A DNA stretch of 64,000 nucleotides from Rhizobiales bacterium 64-17 (GCA_001899285.1 MKWA01000015.1:590009-654008), one strand, 5' to 3'. Shown: positions 1 to 10,196, numbered from the stretch's first letter. Numbers and translations: made by a program. Notes: a model not told the origin generated them from the sequence alone.

Positions 1-393
1 GAGACCGTAGAACAGGTCCAGCATGATGAAGCGCAGCCGCCAGGCGCGCATTTCCGCCGCGCCGTTCGGCGCCGCCAGGAATTGCCGGCACTTGGTGATG
101 ATCACCGCATGGATCACCAGCACCGATGCCATCCACGCACCGGCGGTGACGGCGCCGGTCCACAGGCTCGACAGGAAGCCGATGGTGCCGATCAGCAGCA
201 GGATGATCAGCGAGGCCGACATCCGGTTCTGCGCGTAAAGCCGCAGCAGTTCGTAGTCGAAGGCCGGCCGTGTGCCGCTCGTCGAGGTCAGCCGGTCGCG
301 CGCTTCGCGCACATGCTGCGACGACAAACGCCGGTTCACCGGTGAGCTCTCCGGCGGCAAGGCGAGGTCGGGCAATTCACTGGGAATGGGCAT
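1..393 (-). CDS. N-terminal part of a membrane sensor protein, probably a histidine kinase (runs off the left edge)
   Basis: An open frame on the minus strand begins with ATG at 393 and continues past position 1, giving about 131 residues. The first 60 are hydrophilic; two hydrophobic segments follow at about residues 60-76 and 80-98, then a basic stretch rich in Arg and aromatic residues. From memory this resembles the N-terminus of PAS-containing cell-cycle sensor kinases (PleC/DivJ type) of Rhizobiales, but no kinase domain lies inside the window, so that assignment is tentative. It is divergent from the glutathione S-transferase gene. Confidence 0.5.
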   Translation of the reverse strand, partial: MPIPSELPDLALPPESSPVNRRLSSQHVREARDRLTSTSGTRPAFDYELLRLYAQNRMSASLIILLLIGTIGFLSSLWTGAVTAGAWMASVLVIHAVIITKCRQFLAAPNGAAEMRAWRLRFIMLDLFYGL

Positions 394-551
394 GGCAACC
401 GGGTACGCAACAAACTGCTGCAACCTCGCGCAAATCCTTAAAAGCCGCCTTAAGTCCGGCTGCAAAAAGATGGTTAATGATCCCTTGCCGCGCGCGTCTT
501 GACGCGTTGCGCGCCGCGCGGTTCGCTGGCCGCGGACAGGGAGACAGACCG

Positions 552-1163
552 ATGAAGTTGTATGACGGGGGGCGGGCGCCCAATCCGCGCCGGGTGCGCA
601 TTTTCCTCGCGGAAAAGGGGATTTCGGTGCCGATCGAGCCGATTGATCTCGGTGCCTTGCAGCACAAGAGCGATGCCTATCGCGCGATCAATCCGGTGCA
701 GCGCGTCCCGGCGCTCGAACTCGACGATGGGACAGTGATCGGCGAGTCGATCGCGATCTGCCGCTATTTCGAGGCGCTGCAACCGGAGCCGCCGCTGTTC
801 GGGCGTGACCCGAAGGAACGGGCGGTGGTCGAGATGTGGGAACGGCGGGTCGAATTCCACTTCCTCGCGCCGGTCTCCAATGTGTTTCGGCATCTGCATC
901 CGGCCATGAGCCAGATGGAAGTGCCGCAAGTCGCCGATTACGGCGAGGCGAGCAAACCCAAGGCCTTTGCGTTTCTGGAAATCCTTGACCGCGAATTGGC
1001 GGGGCGGCCGTTCGTCGCCGGCGACCGTTTTTCCGTGGCGGATATTACCGCACTGGTGACGGTCGATTTCATGAAACCGGTGAAGCTCGCCATGCCGGAC
1101 AATCTTGCGCATGTCCGCCGTTGGCATAGCGAGGTGTCGGCGCGGCCGAGCGCGAAGGCGTAA
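552..1163 (+). CDS. glutathione S-transferase family protein
   Basis: The 203-residue product has a thioredoxin-like N-terminal domain and a helical C-terminal domain. The cis-proline motif VPAL is at residues 52-55 and the glutathione-contacting Glu-Ser at 65-66. The position often occupied by the catalytic Ser or Cys near the N-terminus reads Ala-Pro-Asn (9-11), so its activity could differ from classical enzymes. The longer open frame upstream is not used: ATG 552 has a purine-rich ribosome site (AGGGAG) and starts the family fold directly. The metallo-hydrolase gene follows after 10 bases, so the two are probably co-transcribed. A soluble cytoplasmic detoxification role is inferred from family. 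Confidence 0.9.
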   Translation: MKLYDGGRAPNPRRVRIFLAEKGISVPIEPIDLGALQHKSDAYRAINPVQRVPALELDDGTVIGESIAICRYFEALQPEPPLFGRDPKERAVVEMWERRVEFHFLAPVSNVFRHLHPAMSQMEVPQVADYGEASKPKAFAFLEILDRELAGRPFVAGDRFSVADITALVTVDFMKPVKLAMPDNLAHVRRWHSEVSARPSAKA

Positions 1164-1173
1164 GGCGAGGGCG

Positions 1174-1917
1174 ATGCAACTCACCATCATCGGCTCCGGC
1201 GATGCGTTCGGCTCGGGCGGTCGCGGTAACACCTGTTTTCATCTGCGCACCGCGAAGGGTGTCCTGCTGGTCGATTGCGGCGCGAGCGCCCTGCCGCGGC
1301 TGAAGCACTATAAGGTCGATCTCAATGCCATCGACGGCATCGTCCTTTCGCATCTGCATGGTGACCATTTCGGCGGCCTGCCGTTCCTGCTGCTTGATGC
1401 GCAATTTCTGACGCGACGGAATCGGCCCTTGCTGATCGCAGGTCCGCCGGGGACGCGCGAGCGTCTGACAGCGGCGATGGAGGTTTTCTTCCCCCGCTCG
1501 TCGGGCTCCACATGGAAATTCCCATGGGAGGTGATGGAGATCGCGCTCGCCACGCCGGCCGATGTGCTGGGTCATCGCGTGACCACGGCAGAGGTCATTC
1601 ACCAGTCCGGCGCGCCATCGACGGCGTTGCGGATCGAGGACGGCGACAAGGTGTTCGCCTACTCCGGCGATACCGAATGGACCGACGCGCTGTTGCCGAT
1701 CGCACGCGGCGCCGATCTGTTCATCTGCGAATGCTACGCCTATGCCGGCAAGCTGACCGGCCACATGACTTGGGAAACGCTGTCGCCGCGACTGGCCGAC
1801 CTGCAAGCGCGGCAGGTGATGCTCACGCACATGAATCCGACCATGCTGGCACGGATCGATGAGGTCCGTGCCGCCGGCGTATTGATTGCCGATGATGGAT
1901 TGGCGCTGATTTTTTAG
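1174..1917 (+). CDS. MBL-fold metallo-hydrolase (RNase Z-like superfamily)
   Basis: This 247-residue protein keeps a full two-metal site: HxHxDH at residues 60-65 (H60, H62, D64, H65), H143, D166 and H219. It lacks the flexible arm of true RNase Z and is shorter, so a general phosphodiesterase or hydrolase is more likely than tRNA 3-prime processing. ATG 1174 follows a GAGG-type ribosome site. Its stop codon overlaps, on the opposite strand, the stop of the next gene: the four bases TTAG at 1914-1917 carry both stops, so the two transcripts must converge without room for a terminator. Substrate unknown. Confidence 0.88.
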   Translation: MQLTIIGSGDAFGSGGRGNTCFHLRTAKGVLLVDCGASALPRLKHYKVDLNAIDGIVLSHLHGDHFGGLPFLLLDAQFLTRRNRPLLIAGPPGTRERLTAAMEVFFPRSSGSTWKFPWEVMEIALATPADVLGHRVTTAEVIHQSGAPSTALRIEDGDKVFAYSGDTEWTDALLPIARGADLFICECYAYAGKLTGHMTWETLSPRLADLQARQVMLTHMNPTMLARIDEVRAAGVLIADDGLALIF

Positions 1918-2783
1918 CGATTGAGCAGCGCGATCAGGCTCGACGTATCCCAGCGCTGGCCACCCATCCGCTGCACTTCCGAATAGAACTGATCGACCAG
2001 TGCCGCGACCGGCAGATGCGCGCCGTTGCGACGCGCTTCGGCGAGGCAGATGCCGAGGTCCTTGCGCATCCAGTCAACCGCGAAACCGAAGTCGAATTTG
2101 CCGGCGGCCATGGTCTTGTAGCGGTTCTCCATTTGCCACGACTGCGCGGCGCCCTTGGAGATAGTGGCGACGAGTTTTTCGGTGTCGAGACCGGCTTTCA
2201 TGGCGAAGTGCAATCCTTCGGACAGGCCCTGCACCAGACCGGCGATGCAGATCTGGTTGACCATCTTGGCAAGCTGGCCGGAGCCGGCGTCACCCATCAG
2301 GTTGCAGGCCCGCGCATAGGCGGCGATCACCGGCTCGGCGCGGGCAAACACGGCTTCCTTGCCGCCGCACATCACCGTCAGCACGCCGTTCTCGGCGCCG
2401 GCCTGGCCCCCGGACACCGGCGCGTCGAGGAAATCGAAACCCTGCTTCGCGGCAGCCGCGGCCAGCTCGCGGGCCACTTCGGCGGAGGCGGTGGTGTGGT
2501 CGACCACGACCGCGCCCTTGCGCACGCCGTGGAAGGCACCATCCTTGCCGAGCATCACTTCGCGCAGGTCGTTGTCGTTGCCGACGCAGGCCATGACGAA
2601 ATCCTGGCCCTCGGCGGCGGCCTTGGGGGTGGGGGCGCTGCGGCCGCCATACTGCTTGACCCATTGTTCAGCCTTGGCGGCGGTCCGGTTATAGACAGTG
2701 ACCTCGTGGTCGCCCTTTTTCGCCAGATGGCCGGCCATCGGAAAACCCATCACGCCCAAGCCCAGAAACGCCACTTTCGCCAT
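1914..2783 (-). CDS. NAD(P)-dependent 3-hydroxyisobutyrate dehydrogenase-family oxidoreductase
   Basis: The 289-residue product begins with a Rossmann GxGxMG motif (residues 8-13), carries the family signature DAPVSGG at 120-126, and has the catalytic lysine at 173 in an LAKMVNQ context. The family reduces or oxidises beta-hydroxyacids such as 3-hydroxyisobutyrate, tartronate semialdehyde or glyoxylate; the exact substrate cannot be read from sequence. ATG 2783 is preferred over the upstream in-frame start because a strong GGAGAG ribosome site precedes it by a few bases and the Rossmann fold begins immediately. mmsA, which acts in valine breakdown alongside 3-hydroxyisobutyrate dehydrogenase, lies far away at 40.9-42.4 kb. 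Confidence 0.9.
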   Translation of the reverse strand: MAKVAFLGLGVMGFPMAGHLAKKGDHEVTVYNRTAAKAEQWVKQYGGRSAPTPKAAAEGQDFVMACVGNDNDLREVMLGKDGAFHGVRKGAVVVDHTTASAEVARELAAAAAKQGFDFLDAPVSGGQAGAENGVLTVMCGGKEAVFARAEPVIAAYARACNLMGDAGSGQLAKMVNQICIAGLVQGLSEGLHFAMKAGLDTEKLVATISKGAAQSWQMENRYKTMAAGKFDFGFAVDWMRKDLGICLAEARRNGAHLPVAALVDQFYSEVQRMGGQRWDTSSLIALLNR

Positions 2784-2993
2784 GTCACTCTCCAAATATG
2801 GTCCCGATGTCCGGCCGTATCTCTTGATGGCATCAATGCGGGCGCGGGCTTGCGTCGTCAACCGGTGGGCTCATGCGGCTAAAGGCACAGTGCCGCGCAT
2901 CGTCCGGAGGGTGGCGGCGGCCGGCGTCCTATGGTGTATCTGGAGCCGGGAGAACGCCGCGCGCAGGCGCGGCGGTTCAAGGGAGTGCGAGCA

Positions 2994-4130
2994 ATGCCGG
3001 TCACCAAACAGGATGTTGTCGATTGCCTGGCGAAAGTGCCGGCGCCGGACGGGCGGCCCTTGCCGCAATCCGGGGCGCTGTCGGAGATCATCGCCAATGA
3101 CGGCAAGGTATTCTTTTCGATCGGCGTCGACGCGGCGGCGGTGAAGTCCTGGGAGCCAGTGCGCCAGCGTGCCGAGGCGGCGCTCAAGGCGTTGCCGGGC
3201 GTGCAGTCGGTGATGATCGCGCTCACGGCAGAGCGGACCGCGGGTAGCGCTGCCGCGCGCCCAGCCGCTGCCGGCGGCCACGGTCACGCGCATGGCGCGC
3301 CCGGAGCGGGTCCCAAGCCGCAACCCGGCGTGCCGGGCGTCGGCGCTATCATCGCCGTGGCCTCGGGCAAGGGCGGCGTCGGCAAATCGACGACGGCCGT
3401 CAATCTCGCGCTTGGCCTGCGCGATCTCGGGCTGCGCGTCGGCGTTCTCGATGCGGATATCTACGGCCCGTCGATGCCGAAGCTCCTGGGGATCCACGGC
3501 AAGCCGGAGACCATCGATGGCAAGCGGCTGAAACCGATGGAAGGCTACGGCCTCAAGGTGATGTCGATCGGCTTCCTCGTCGAGGAAGAGACGCCGATGA
3601 TCTGGCGCGGCCCGATGGTGATGTCGGCGCTGACGCAGATGCTGCGCGAGGTCGAGTGGGGCACGCTCGACGTGATCGTCGTCGATATGCCGCCGGGCAC
3701 GGGTGATGCGCAACTGACCATGGCGCAGCAGGTGCCGCTGCGCGGCGCGGTTATCGTCTCGACGCCGCAGGATCTCGCATTGATCGATGCGCGGCGCGGC
3801 GTGGCGATGTTCAAGCGTGTCAATGTGCCGATCCTCGGCGTGATCGAGAACATGAGCCACTTCCTGTGCCCGCATTGCGGCACGCGGTCCGACATCTTCG
3901 GCCACGGCGGCGCGCGCAAGGAGGCCGATCGGCTCGGCGTGCCATTTCTCGGCGAAATTCCGCTGCACATGGATATCCGCGAGAAATCCGATGCCGGGTT
4001 GCCGGTGGTGGCGACCGAGCCGGATGGGCCGCATGCGAAAATCTATCGCGACATCGCCGCGCGCATCCGCGACCAGTTGGCCGGCGGCGCCGGCAGCCGC
4101 GCCGCGCCGAAGATCGTCATCGAAGCCTGA
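2994..4130 (+). CDS. apbC: Mrp/ApbC-family P-loop ATPase, iron-sulfur cluster carrier
   Basis: The 378-residue product has an N-terminal MIP18/DUF59-like domain (about residues 1-80), a His/Gly/Ala-rich linker (about 82-112), and a deviant Walker A P-loop with GKGGVGKS at 125-132, followed by DADIYGPS at 153-160. The paired cysteines C292 and C295 (CPHC) are the conserved ligands that bridge a transferable Fe-S cluster in the Mrp/NBP35 dimer. It should act in the cytoplasm delivering clusters to apo-enzymes. ATG 2994 has AGGGAG about eight bases upstream; the in-frame extension to 2931 shows no family similarity. It is convergent with the dioxygenase gene after 12 bases. Confidence 0.93.
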   Translation: MPVTKQDVVDCLAKVPAPDGRPLPQSGALSEIIANDGKVFFSIGVDAAAVKSWEPVRQRAEAALKALPGVQSVMIALTAERTAGSAAARPAAAGGHGHAHGAPGAGPKPQPGVPGVGAIIAVASGKGGVGKSTTAVNLALGLRDLGLRVGVLDADIYGPSMPKLLGIHGKPETIDGKRLKPMEGYGLKVMSIGFLVEEETPMIWRGPMVMSALTQMLREVEWGTLDVIVVDMPPGTGDAQLTMAQQVPLRGAVIVSTPQDLALIDARRGVAMFKRVNVPILGVIENMSHFLCPHCGTRSDIFGHGGARKEADRLGVPFLGEIPLHMDIREKSDAGLPVVATEPDGPHAKIYRDIAARIRDQLAGGAGSRAAPKIVIEA

Positions 4131-4142
4131 TTCCGTGGCTGG

Positions 4143-4805
4143 CTAATCGTCGGCCCACATGCGCAGCAGGTTGGAGACCGATTTCGAGATCAGATCAAAA
4201 TCGGTGCTCTTGCCCTCGCGTGCGAATAATCGCCGCCGCGCGGTGTCGAGATCGAACAGCAATTCGCGCTGCGCGGTATCGCGCACGTAGCTGCGCGCCC
4301 ATCCGGCGCACACCAGCCGCTCGCCGCGCGTGACCTTGTTGACCCGGTGCAGTGTCGTCGCCGGATAGGCGATCATGCTGCCGGGCGGCAGCTTGTAGCT
4401 TTCCTCGCCGCCGACGCCGTCGATCACCAGTTCGCCGCCCGCGTAGGTTTTCGGGTGACTCAGGAACAGGGTGAAGGCAACGTCGGTGCGGACGCCACGC
4501 ATCAGCGCATCGTCGACATGGGTGCCGTATTCCATTCCCTTGCCGGTGCGCGAGAACAAGAGCGGCGTCAGCGCCTTCGGACGCGCGGCCAGCGCAAACA
4601 CTTCATTCGCAAGGATGCGTTTGGCAACGAGGTCGCGGGCCGGCTCAAGCGTGGGACCCACCGACGGCGCTTGCCGGTTGTTCTTGACCAGCCGTGCGGC
4701 GAATCCGGCGGTGCGGCGGCCATCGACGAACGCGGTTTTCGCGAGTGCCGCGCGGATGGTCGCAAGATCGTCCGCCGAGAGAACATTGCCGATGATGATC
4801 TGCAT
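4143..4805 (-). CDS. PKHD-type Fe(II)/2-oxoglutarate-dependent dioxygenase (PiuC/YbiX family)
   Basis: The 220-residue protein carries the iron triad H96-x-D98 and H153, and R163 for 2-oxoglutarate binding, in a jelly-roll prolyl-4-hydroxylase-like fold. Length fits PiuC/YbiX, a family usually found beside TonB-dependent siderophore receptors and induced by iron limitation. No receptor gene is next to it here; instead it is divergent from an uncharacterised secreted protein across a 174-base gap that holds a partial Irr-box-like inverted repeat. The hydroxylation substrate of the family is not established. Start ATG 4805 gives the conserved MQI-type N-terminus. Confidence 0.9.
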   Translation of the reverse strand: MQIIIGNVLSADDLATIRAALAKTAFVDGRRTAGFAARLVKNNRQAPSVGPTLEPARDLVAKRILANEVFALAARPKALTPLLFSRTGKGMEYGTHVDDALMRGVRTDVAFTLFLSHPKTYAGGELVIDGVGGEESYKLPPGSMIAYPATTLHRVNKVTRGERLVCAGWARSYVRDTAQRELLFDLDTARRRLFAREGKSTDFDLISKSVSNLLRMWADD

Positions 4806-4849
4806 GGCTCACTCTAGCGTAAGGTTTTCTCCATGTACGCGCTTCGCAC

Positions 4850-4866
4850 ACTGGAATTTTTCAAAT
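4850..4866. promoter_or_regulatory. possible Irr/ICE-like iron-control element (weak)
   Basis: In the divergent gap between the PKHD dioxygenase and the secreted protein lies GGAA-TTT-TTC-AAA, an inverted GAA-N3-TTC core. It keeps most but not all positions of the rhizobial iron control element consensus TTTRGAAYNRTTCYAAA. The outer bases deviate, so this is a candidate only; its placement next to an iron-regulated gene family is the main reason to list it. Confidence 0.25.
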
Positions 4867-4979
4867 CTTTTGTCCCTGTCTTGTGACTGGACGCGGCAGA
4901 GCGGGTGGCTATGCTCCCGCCGCAATTATCAGGTGCCATCTCGCGCGGGCCTGCGAAAGAACGAACCAAAGGACAGATC

Positions 4980-5864
4980 ATGGCGAACACCAAAACGAGC
5001 AAAGTGTGGATCGGGGTGGGCGCGTTCGTTCTGGTCGGCGGTGTCGCGACGACGACGCAGGCATTGCCGCCGGTGGACGCGCATCAGCCTGATTTGCGGA
5101 CCGGCAAAGAGAAACTGCTCGATGGCGTGGCGGCGCTTCCCGGCCGGCTGATCCTGGCGCAGGGCAAGGGCGCAGGTGGTGAAGGTGCCGAAGGCGGTGA
5201 GGGCGGCGAAGGCAAGATCGATCCGGCGGCGGTCGAGGCCGATCCAATCGATTACGGGATCGCACTGCAGGTGATCGCCGCGCATTACCATGCCGGGTTG
5301 CTGGCTTACGAGAACAAGCAGCAGGAGGCGGGCGCGCAGATGTTCGCGCACGGCCTGACCGAGGTCTATGTCGAGCTTGAAGACATCTTCAAGAAGCGCG
5401 GCGTCACCGGGCTTGGCGACAAGATGAATGCTGCGGTCGAGGCGGGCACGGCGAAAAAGCCGGTGCGGGAGGTCCGCCAGAAGGTCAAGGCGGTGCTCGA
5501 TGCGCTGGTGGCGGCCGAAGCCGATGCGCCGAAATCCGACAAGCCGCCGCAGGCGGTCAAGACCGAGGTGGCGGCTGAGATGCTGGAGCGGGCGGCGGCG
5601 CAGTATCGTACCGCTGCCGACAGCACGGATTTTGAAACCTACCTCGACGGACTCGGCTTTTCGCTGGCGGCGCGCGAACAGGCCCAAGCCATCATGCCGT
5701 GGCTGAAAAAGCAGGCGCCGAAAAAAGCGGCCGCGCTGGAGAAGGTTCTGGCCCTGGCCAATCAGGCATATCCCGGCATCAAACGGCCGGCGAAAAAAGT
5801 CGACACCGGCCGCTTCCTGGCCGCAGCATCCGAGGCGCGCCTTGCGGTCTCTCGTCTGCCGTAA
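4980..5864 (+). CDS. uncharacterised secreted protein with helical C-terminal domain
   Basis: The function is not recognised. The 294-residue product starts at ATG 4980, preceded by AAAGGA. A signal peptide of about 29 residues ends near TQA-LPP. A low-complexity Gly/Glu/Ala stretch (about 55-75) leads into a predicted all-helical region rich in Ala, Lys and Glu, with a His-Tyr-His cluster just after the linker and many acidic residues. Loose similarity in style to iron-associated periplasmic helical proteins (imelysin/EfeO type) is suggested by the neighbouring PKHD dioxygenase, but no diagnostic motif was found. The very Lys/Ala-rich C-terminus includes a KKQAPKK patch. Periplasmic location is inferred. 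Confidence 0.7.
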   Translation: MANTKTSKVWIGVGAFVLVGGVATTTQALPPVDAHQPDLRTGKEKLLDGVAALPGRLILAQGKGAGGEGAEGGEGGEGKIDPAAVEADPIDYGIALQVIAAHYHAGLLAYENKQQEAGAQMFAHGLTEVYVELEDIFKKRGVTGLGDKMNAAVEAGTAKKPVREVRQKVKAVLDALVAAEADAPKSDKPPQAVKTEVAAEMLERAAAQYRTAADSTDFETYLDGLGFSLAAREQAQAIMPWLKKQAPKKAAALEKVLALANQAYPGIKRPAKKVDTGRFLAAASEARLAVSRLP

Positions 5865-5956
5865 TGGCCCGATTGCTGCACCGCCCGCATGCAATGCAGG
5901 GTCAACGCGGTCAAACCAATCTCGGCTTGCTGACGGAGCGGCAATGGTTGTATCCA

Positions 5957-5971
5957 AACCACAGTGTGGTT
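5957..5971. promoter_or_regulatory. short inverted repeat upstream of dctP1 (possible operator)
   Basis: AACCAC-AGT-GTGGTT is a perfect 6-3-6 inverted repeat 87 bases upstream of the first TRAP binding-protein start. It could be a repressor site for that gene. No regulator gene is adjacent and no second copy was seen before dctP2, so the role is a guess. Confidence 0.25.
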
Positions 5972-6058
5972 CCACCTGAACAGGGGTTTCGGAGCCAACC
6001 GCCTCGTTCGGTCAGCGACCGCACGGGTCTCATCGTCTGAAAATCATTGGAGTCTGAA

Positions 6059-7147
6059 ATGAAACGCCGGCAATTTCTCGGAGCCGCAGGCGCCGGTCTC
6101 GCGGCCGCCACGATCGCCAAGCCCGCCATCGCGCAATCGAGCCCGGAGGTAAAGTGGCGCCTGACGTCGAGCTTCCCGAAGTCGCTCGACACGCTGTTTG
6201 GCGCCGCGGAAGTGTTTGCCAAGGCGGTGGCTGAGGCCAGCGACAACAAGTTCCAAATCCAGACCTTTGCCGCCGGCGAAATTGTCCCCGGTCTTCAGGC
6301 CGCCGACGCGGTGACCAGCGGCACTGTCGAAATGTGCCACACGGCATCCTACTACTATGTCGGCAAGGATCCGACGTTCGGCCTGTTCACGGCGCAGCCG
6401 TTTGGCCTGAACACCCGGATGCAGTCCGCCTGGATGCTGCAGGGTGGCGCTCTCGATCTCGCCAACGATTTCTATAAGAAGTTCAACTTCATGGCGTTGC
6501 CGTGCGGCAATACGACCTGCCAGATGGGCGGCTGGTTCCGCAAGGAAATCAAGGAAGTCGGCGATCTCAACGGTCTGAAATTCCGCATCGCCGGCTTTGC
6601 CGGGCAGATTTTCTCCAAGCTCGGCGTCGTGCCGCAGCAGCTTGCTGGCGGCGATATCTATCCGGCGCTCGAAAAGGGCACGATCGATGCGGCCGAGTGG
6701 GTTGGCCCTTATGACGACGAGAAGCTCGGTTTCCAGAAGGTCGCCAAGTACTACTACTATCCGGGTTGGTGGGAAGGCGGCGCCATGCTGCACAATTTCA
6801 TCAACCTGCAGAAGTGGAGCGAACTGCCGAAGACCTACCAGCAGATCGTCAAGTCGGCGTCCGATACGGCGCATAACTGGATGATCGCACGGTACGACGC
6901 GGCCAATCCGGGTGCGATCAAGCGGCTGGTTGGCTCGGGTGCGCAACTGCGCCCGTTCCCGCAGCCGGTGATGGAGGCCTGCTACAAGGCCGCGACCGAG
7001 ACCTACAACGAGGTGTCCGGCAAGAACGCGGACTTCAAGAAAGTCTATGACAGCATGGTCGCCTTCCGGAATGACGAATACCTCTGGTGGCAGGTAGCCG
7101 AGCTCGGCTTCGACAGCTTCATGGTTCGGATGCGGGCCCGCGGCTGA
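6059..7147 (+). CDS. dctP: TRAP transporter substrate-binding protein, DctP/TakP type (copy 1)
   Basis: The 362-residue product has a twin-arginine signal (KRRQFLG at residues 2-8, cleavage near AIA-Q at about 26), so the folded protein should be exported by Tat to the periplasm. The body closely follows the TakP pattern of Rhodobacter, a binder of pyruvate and other 2-oxo acids: a [12 protein letters not shown] block and the PGWWEGG block are both present. ATG 6059 with GGAG upstream is preferred over the in-frame TTG 6047. The gene is followed by an intrinsic terminator, so it is its own transcript. It is one of two tandem paralogues of identical length; membrane subunits are on the other strand. 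Confidence 0.93.
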   Translation: MKRRQFLGAAGAGLAAATIAKPAIAQSSPEVKWRLTSSFPKSLDTLFGAAEVFAKAVAEASDNKFQIQTFAAGEIVPGLQAADAVTSGTVEMCHTASYYYVGKDPTFGLFTAQPFGLNTRMQSAWMLQGGALDLANDFYKKFNFMALPCGNTTCQMGGWFRKEIKEVGDLNGLKFRIAGFAGQIFSKLGVVPQQLAGGDIYPALEKGTIDAAEWVGPYDDEKLGFQKVAKYYYYPGWWEGGAMLHNFINLQKWSELPKTYQQIVKSASDTAHNWMIARYDAANPGAIKRLVGSGAQLRPFPQPVMEACYKAATETYNEVSGKNADFKKVYDSMVAFRNDEYLWWQVAELGFDSFMVRMRARG

Positions 7148-7180
7148 TCGCATCCATCAGCGTCTAAGCGACGTTCTGAA

Positions 7181-7208
7181 CCCTCCGCCTGACCGGCGGA
7201 GGGTTTTT
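7181..7208 (+). terminator. intrinsic terminator after dctP1
   Basis: A perfect 9-bp stem CCCTCCGCC/GGCGGAGGG with a 5-base loop is followed by a T-rich run, 33 bases after the dctP1 stop. It separates dctP1 from dctP2, implying dctP2 has its own promoter in the following 170 bases. Confidence 0.9.
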
Positions 7209-7215
7209 CTTTTGA

Positions 7216-8472
<1,257 letters not shown>

Positions 8473-8495
8473 ACGAACGCAATCGAAAAGAAAAA

Positions 8496-8521
8496 CCCCG
8501 GAGCTTGCTCCGGGGTTTTTT
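8496..8521. terminator. bidirectional terminator between dctP2 and dctM
   Basis: An 8-bp stem CCCCGGAG/CTCCGGGG with a CTTG loop is flanked by an A-rich run on the left and six T on the right, so it can end transcription from both dctP2 (plus) and dctM (minus). Confidence 0.9.
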
Positions 8522-8537
8522 GTTGCGGCGATGAGTC

Positions 8538-10196
8538 TCAGAATTTCGGCGGCTGATCGAGATTGAGCGGCGGAATATCGAGCGCGGGCACCTCGATTTT
8601 CACGCTGTTCGGGTCAACAGTCGAGGCCGCGCCCTTGTAGTGCATCACCATCGCCGGGAACGCGATCACCAGGATCACCATGATGACCTGAATGACGACG
8701 AACGGCACGGCTCCCCAATAGATCTGTCCCGTCGTGACAGGCTCCATCATCTTGCCGGTGACACGATCCTTGTAGCGTTCGCGCGGCGCGACCGAGCGCA
8801 AGTAGAACAGGGCAAACCCGAACGGCGGATGCATGAACGAGGTCTGCATATTGACGCCGAGAATGACGCCGAACCAGATCAGGTCAATTCCGAGTTTCTC
8901 GGCTGCCGGCCCGAGCAGCGGAATAACGATGAAGGCCAGTTCGAAGAAGTCGAGGAAGAACGCCAGGACGAAAACCATGGCATTGACGAACAGCAGGAAC
9001 CCGACCTGACCGCCCGGCAGCGAGACCAGCAGTTCTTCGACCCAGACGTGGCCGCTGACGCCGTAGAATGTCAGCGAGAACACGCGGGCGCCGATGAGAA
9101 TGAAGACGACAAAAGCCGACAGCTTGGCGGTCGATTGCACGGCCTGACGGATCAGATCAAAGCTGAGTCGGCGCTTGATCAGGCCGAGGATGAGGGCGCC
9201 GACGGCGCCCATCGCGCCGCCTTCGGTCGGGGTCGCCACGCCGATGAAGATCGTCCCGAGAACGAGGAAGATCAGCAGCAGCGGCGGCACCATGACGAAG
9301 GTGGTCTCCTGCGCGATCCGAGACAGGAAGCGATAATTGAACAGCTTCTCGCTGATCCGGTTCAGGATCGCGATCACCAGGGCGAAGCCGATGCCGAAGA
9401 ACATCGTCAGCACGACGAAATCGGCGCCTTTGGCGTCGGATTCCCACATCGCGGCGTAGCCGACGAGGCCGCTGACGATGGCGAGCACGAATACCGAGGT
9501 GAGGCCGCGGCTGCCGTTATCCTCGCGGAAGCCGATCGCTTCCGCCGGCAGGCCGGGCGTCCATTTCGGGAAAATCATCGAGACGATGAAGACATACGCC
9601 GCATAGAGACCCGACAGCACCAGCCCGGGAATGAATGCGCCTTCGTACATGTCGCCGACGGAGCGACCGAGCTGGTCGGCCATGACGATCAGTACCAGCG
9701 AGGGCGGGATGATCTGCGCAAGCGTGCCGGAGGCTGCGATGACACCCGACGCGACACGCCGGTCGTAGCCGTAGCGCAGCATGATCGGCAGCGAGATCAG
9801 GCCCATCGAGATGACCGATGCCGCGACCACGCCGGTGGTGGCGGCGAGCAGCGCGCCGACGAAGATCACCGCATAGGCGAGGCCGCCGCGCACGGTGCCG
9901 AATAACTGTCCGACCGTGTCGAGCAGGTCTTCCGCCATGCCGGATCGTTCCAGCACCAATCCCATGAAGGTAAAGAATGGAATGGCGAGCAGCGTATCGT
10001 TCGCCATCACGCCGTAGACGCGCTCTGGCAGCGCCTGCATGAAGTCCGGATGGAACAGGCCAAGCTCGATTCCGATCAGGCCGAAGATCAGGCCGACGGC
10101 GCCGAGTGAGAAGGCTGCCGGATATCCAAGCAGCAGGAACACCACCAGCGCCGCGAACATGATCGGCGCCATGTTGTGAATCAGAAAGGCGGTCAT
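8538..10196 (-). CDS. dctM: TRAP transporter large permease, DctM subunit
   Basis: A 552-residue, very hydrophobic protein with about 12-13 membrane segments, matching the DctM family that forms the elevator-type transport channel of TRAP systems. It is longer than the typical 425-residue DctM, having an extended central region (about residues 210-290) and a hydrophilic C-terminal tail, as is usual for the DctM partner of TakP-like proteins. It follows dctQ by 22 bases and is therefore co-transcribed with it. Together with DctQ it should take substrate from one or both binding proteins encoded on the opposite strand, using a Na+ gradient. Confidence 0.93.
   Translation of the reverse strand: MTAFLIHNMAPIMFAALVVFLLLGYPAAFSLGAVGLIFGLIGIELGLFHPDFMQALPERVYGVMANDTLLAIPFFTFMGLVLERSGMAEDLLDTVGQLFGTVRGGLAYAVIFVGALLAATTGVVAASVISMGLISLPIMLRYGYDRRVASGVIAASGTLAQIIPPSLVLIVMADQLGRSVGDMYEGAFIPGLVLSGLYAAYVFIVSMIFPKWTPGLPAEAIGFREDNGSRGLTSVFVLAIVSGLVGYAAMWESDAKGADFVVLTMFFGIGFALVIAILNRISEKLFNYRFLSRIAQETTFVMVPPLLLIFLVLGTIFIGVATPTEGGAMGAVGALILGLIKRRLSFDLIRQAVQSTAKLSAFVVFILIGARVFSLTFYGVSGHVWVEELLVSLPGGQVGFLLFVNAMVFVLAFFLDFFELAFIVIPLLGPAAEKLGIDLIWFGVILGVNMQTSFMHPPFGFALFYLRSVAPRERYKDRVTGKMMEPVTTGQIYWGAVPFVVIQVIMVILVIAFPAMVMHYKGAASTVDPNSVKIEVPALDIPPLNLDQPPKF

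Noticed and set aside
438-453. TTAA-N8-TTAA upstream of the left-edge sensor gene as a CtrA box
   Set aside because: The spacing is 8 rather than the required 7.
8640-9905. Long plus-strand frame opposite dctM
   Set aside because: It is a shadow of the dctM membrane gene, extremely rich in Asp, Glu, Arg and His.
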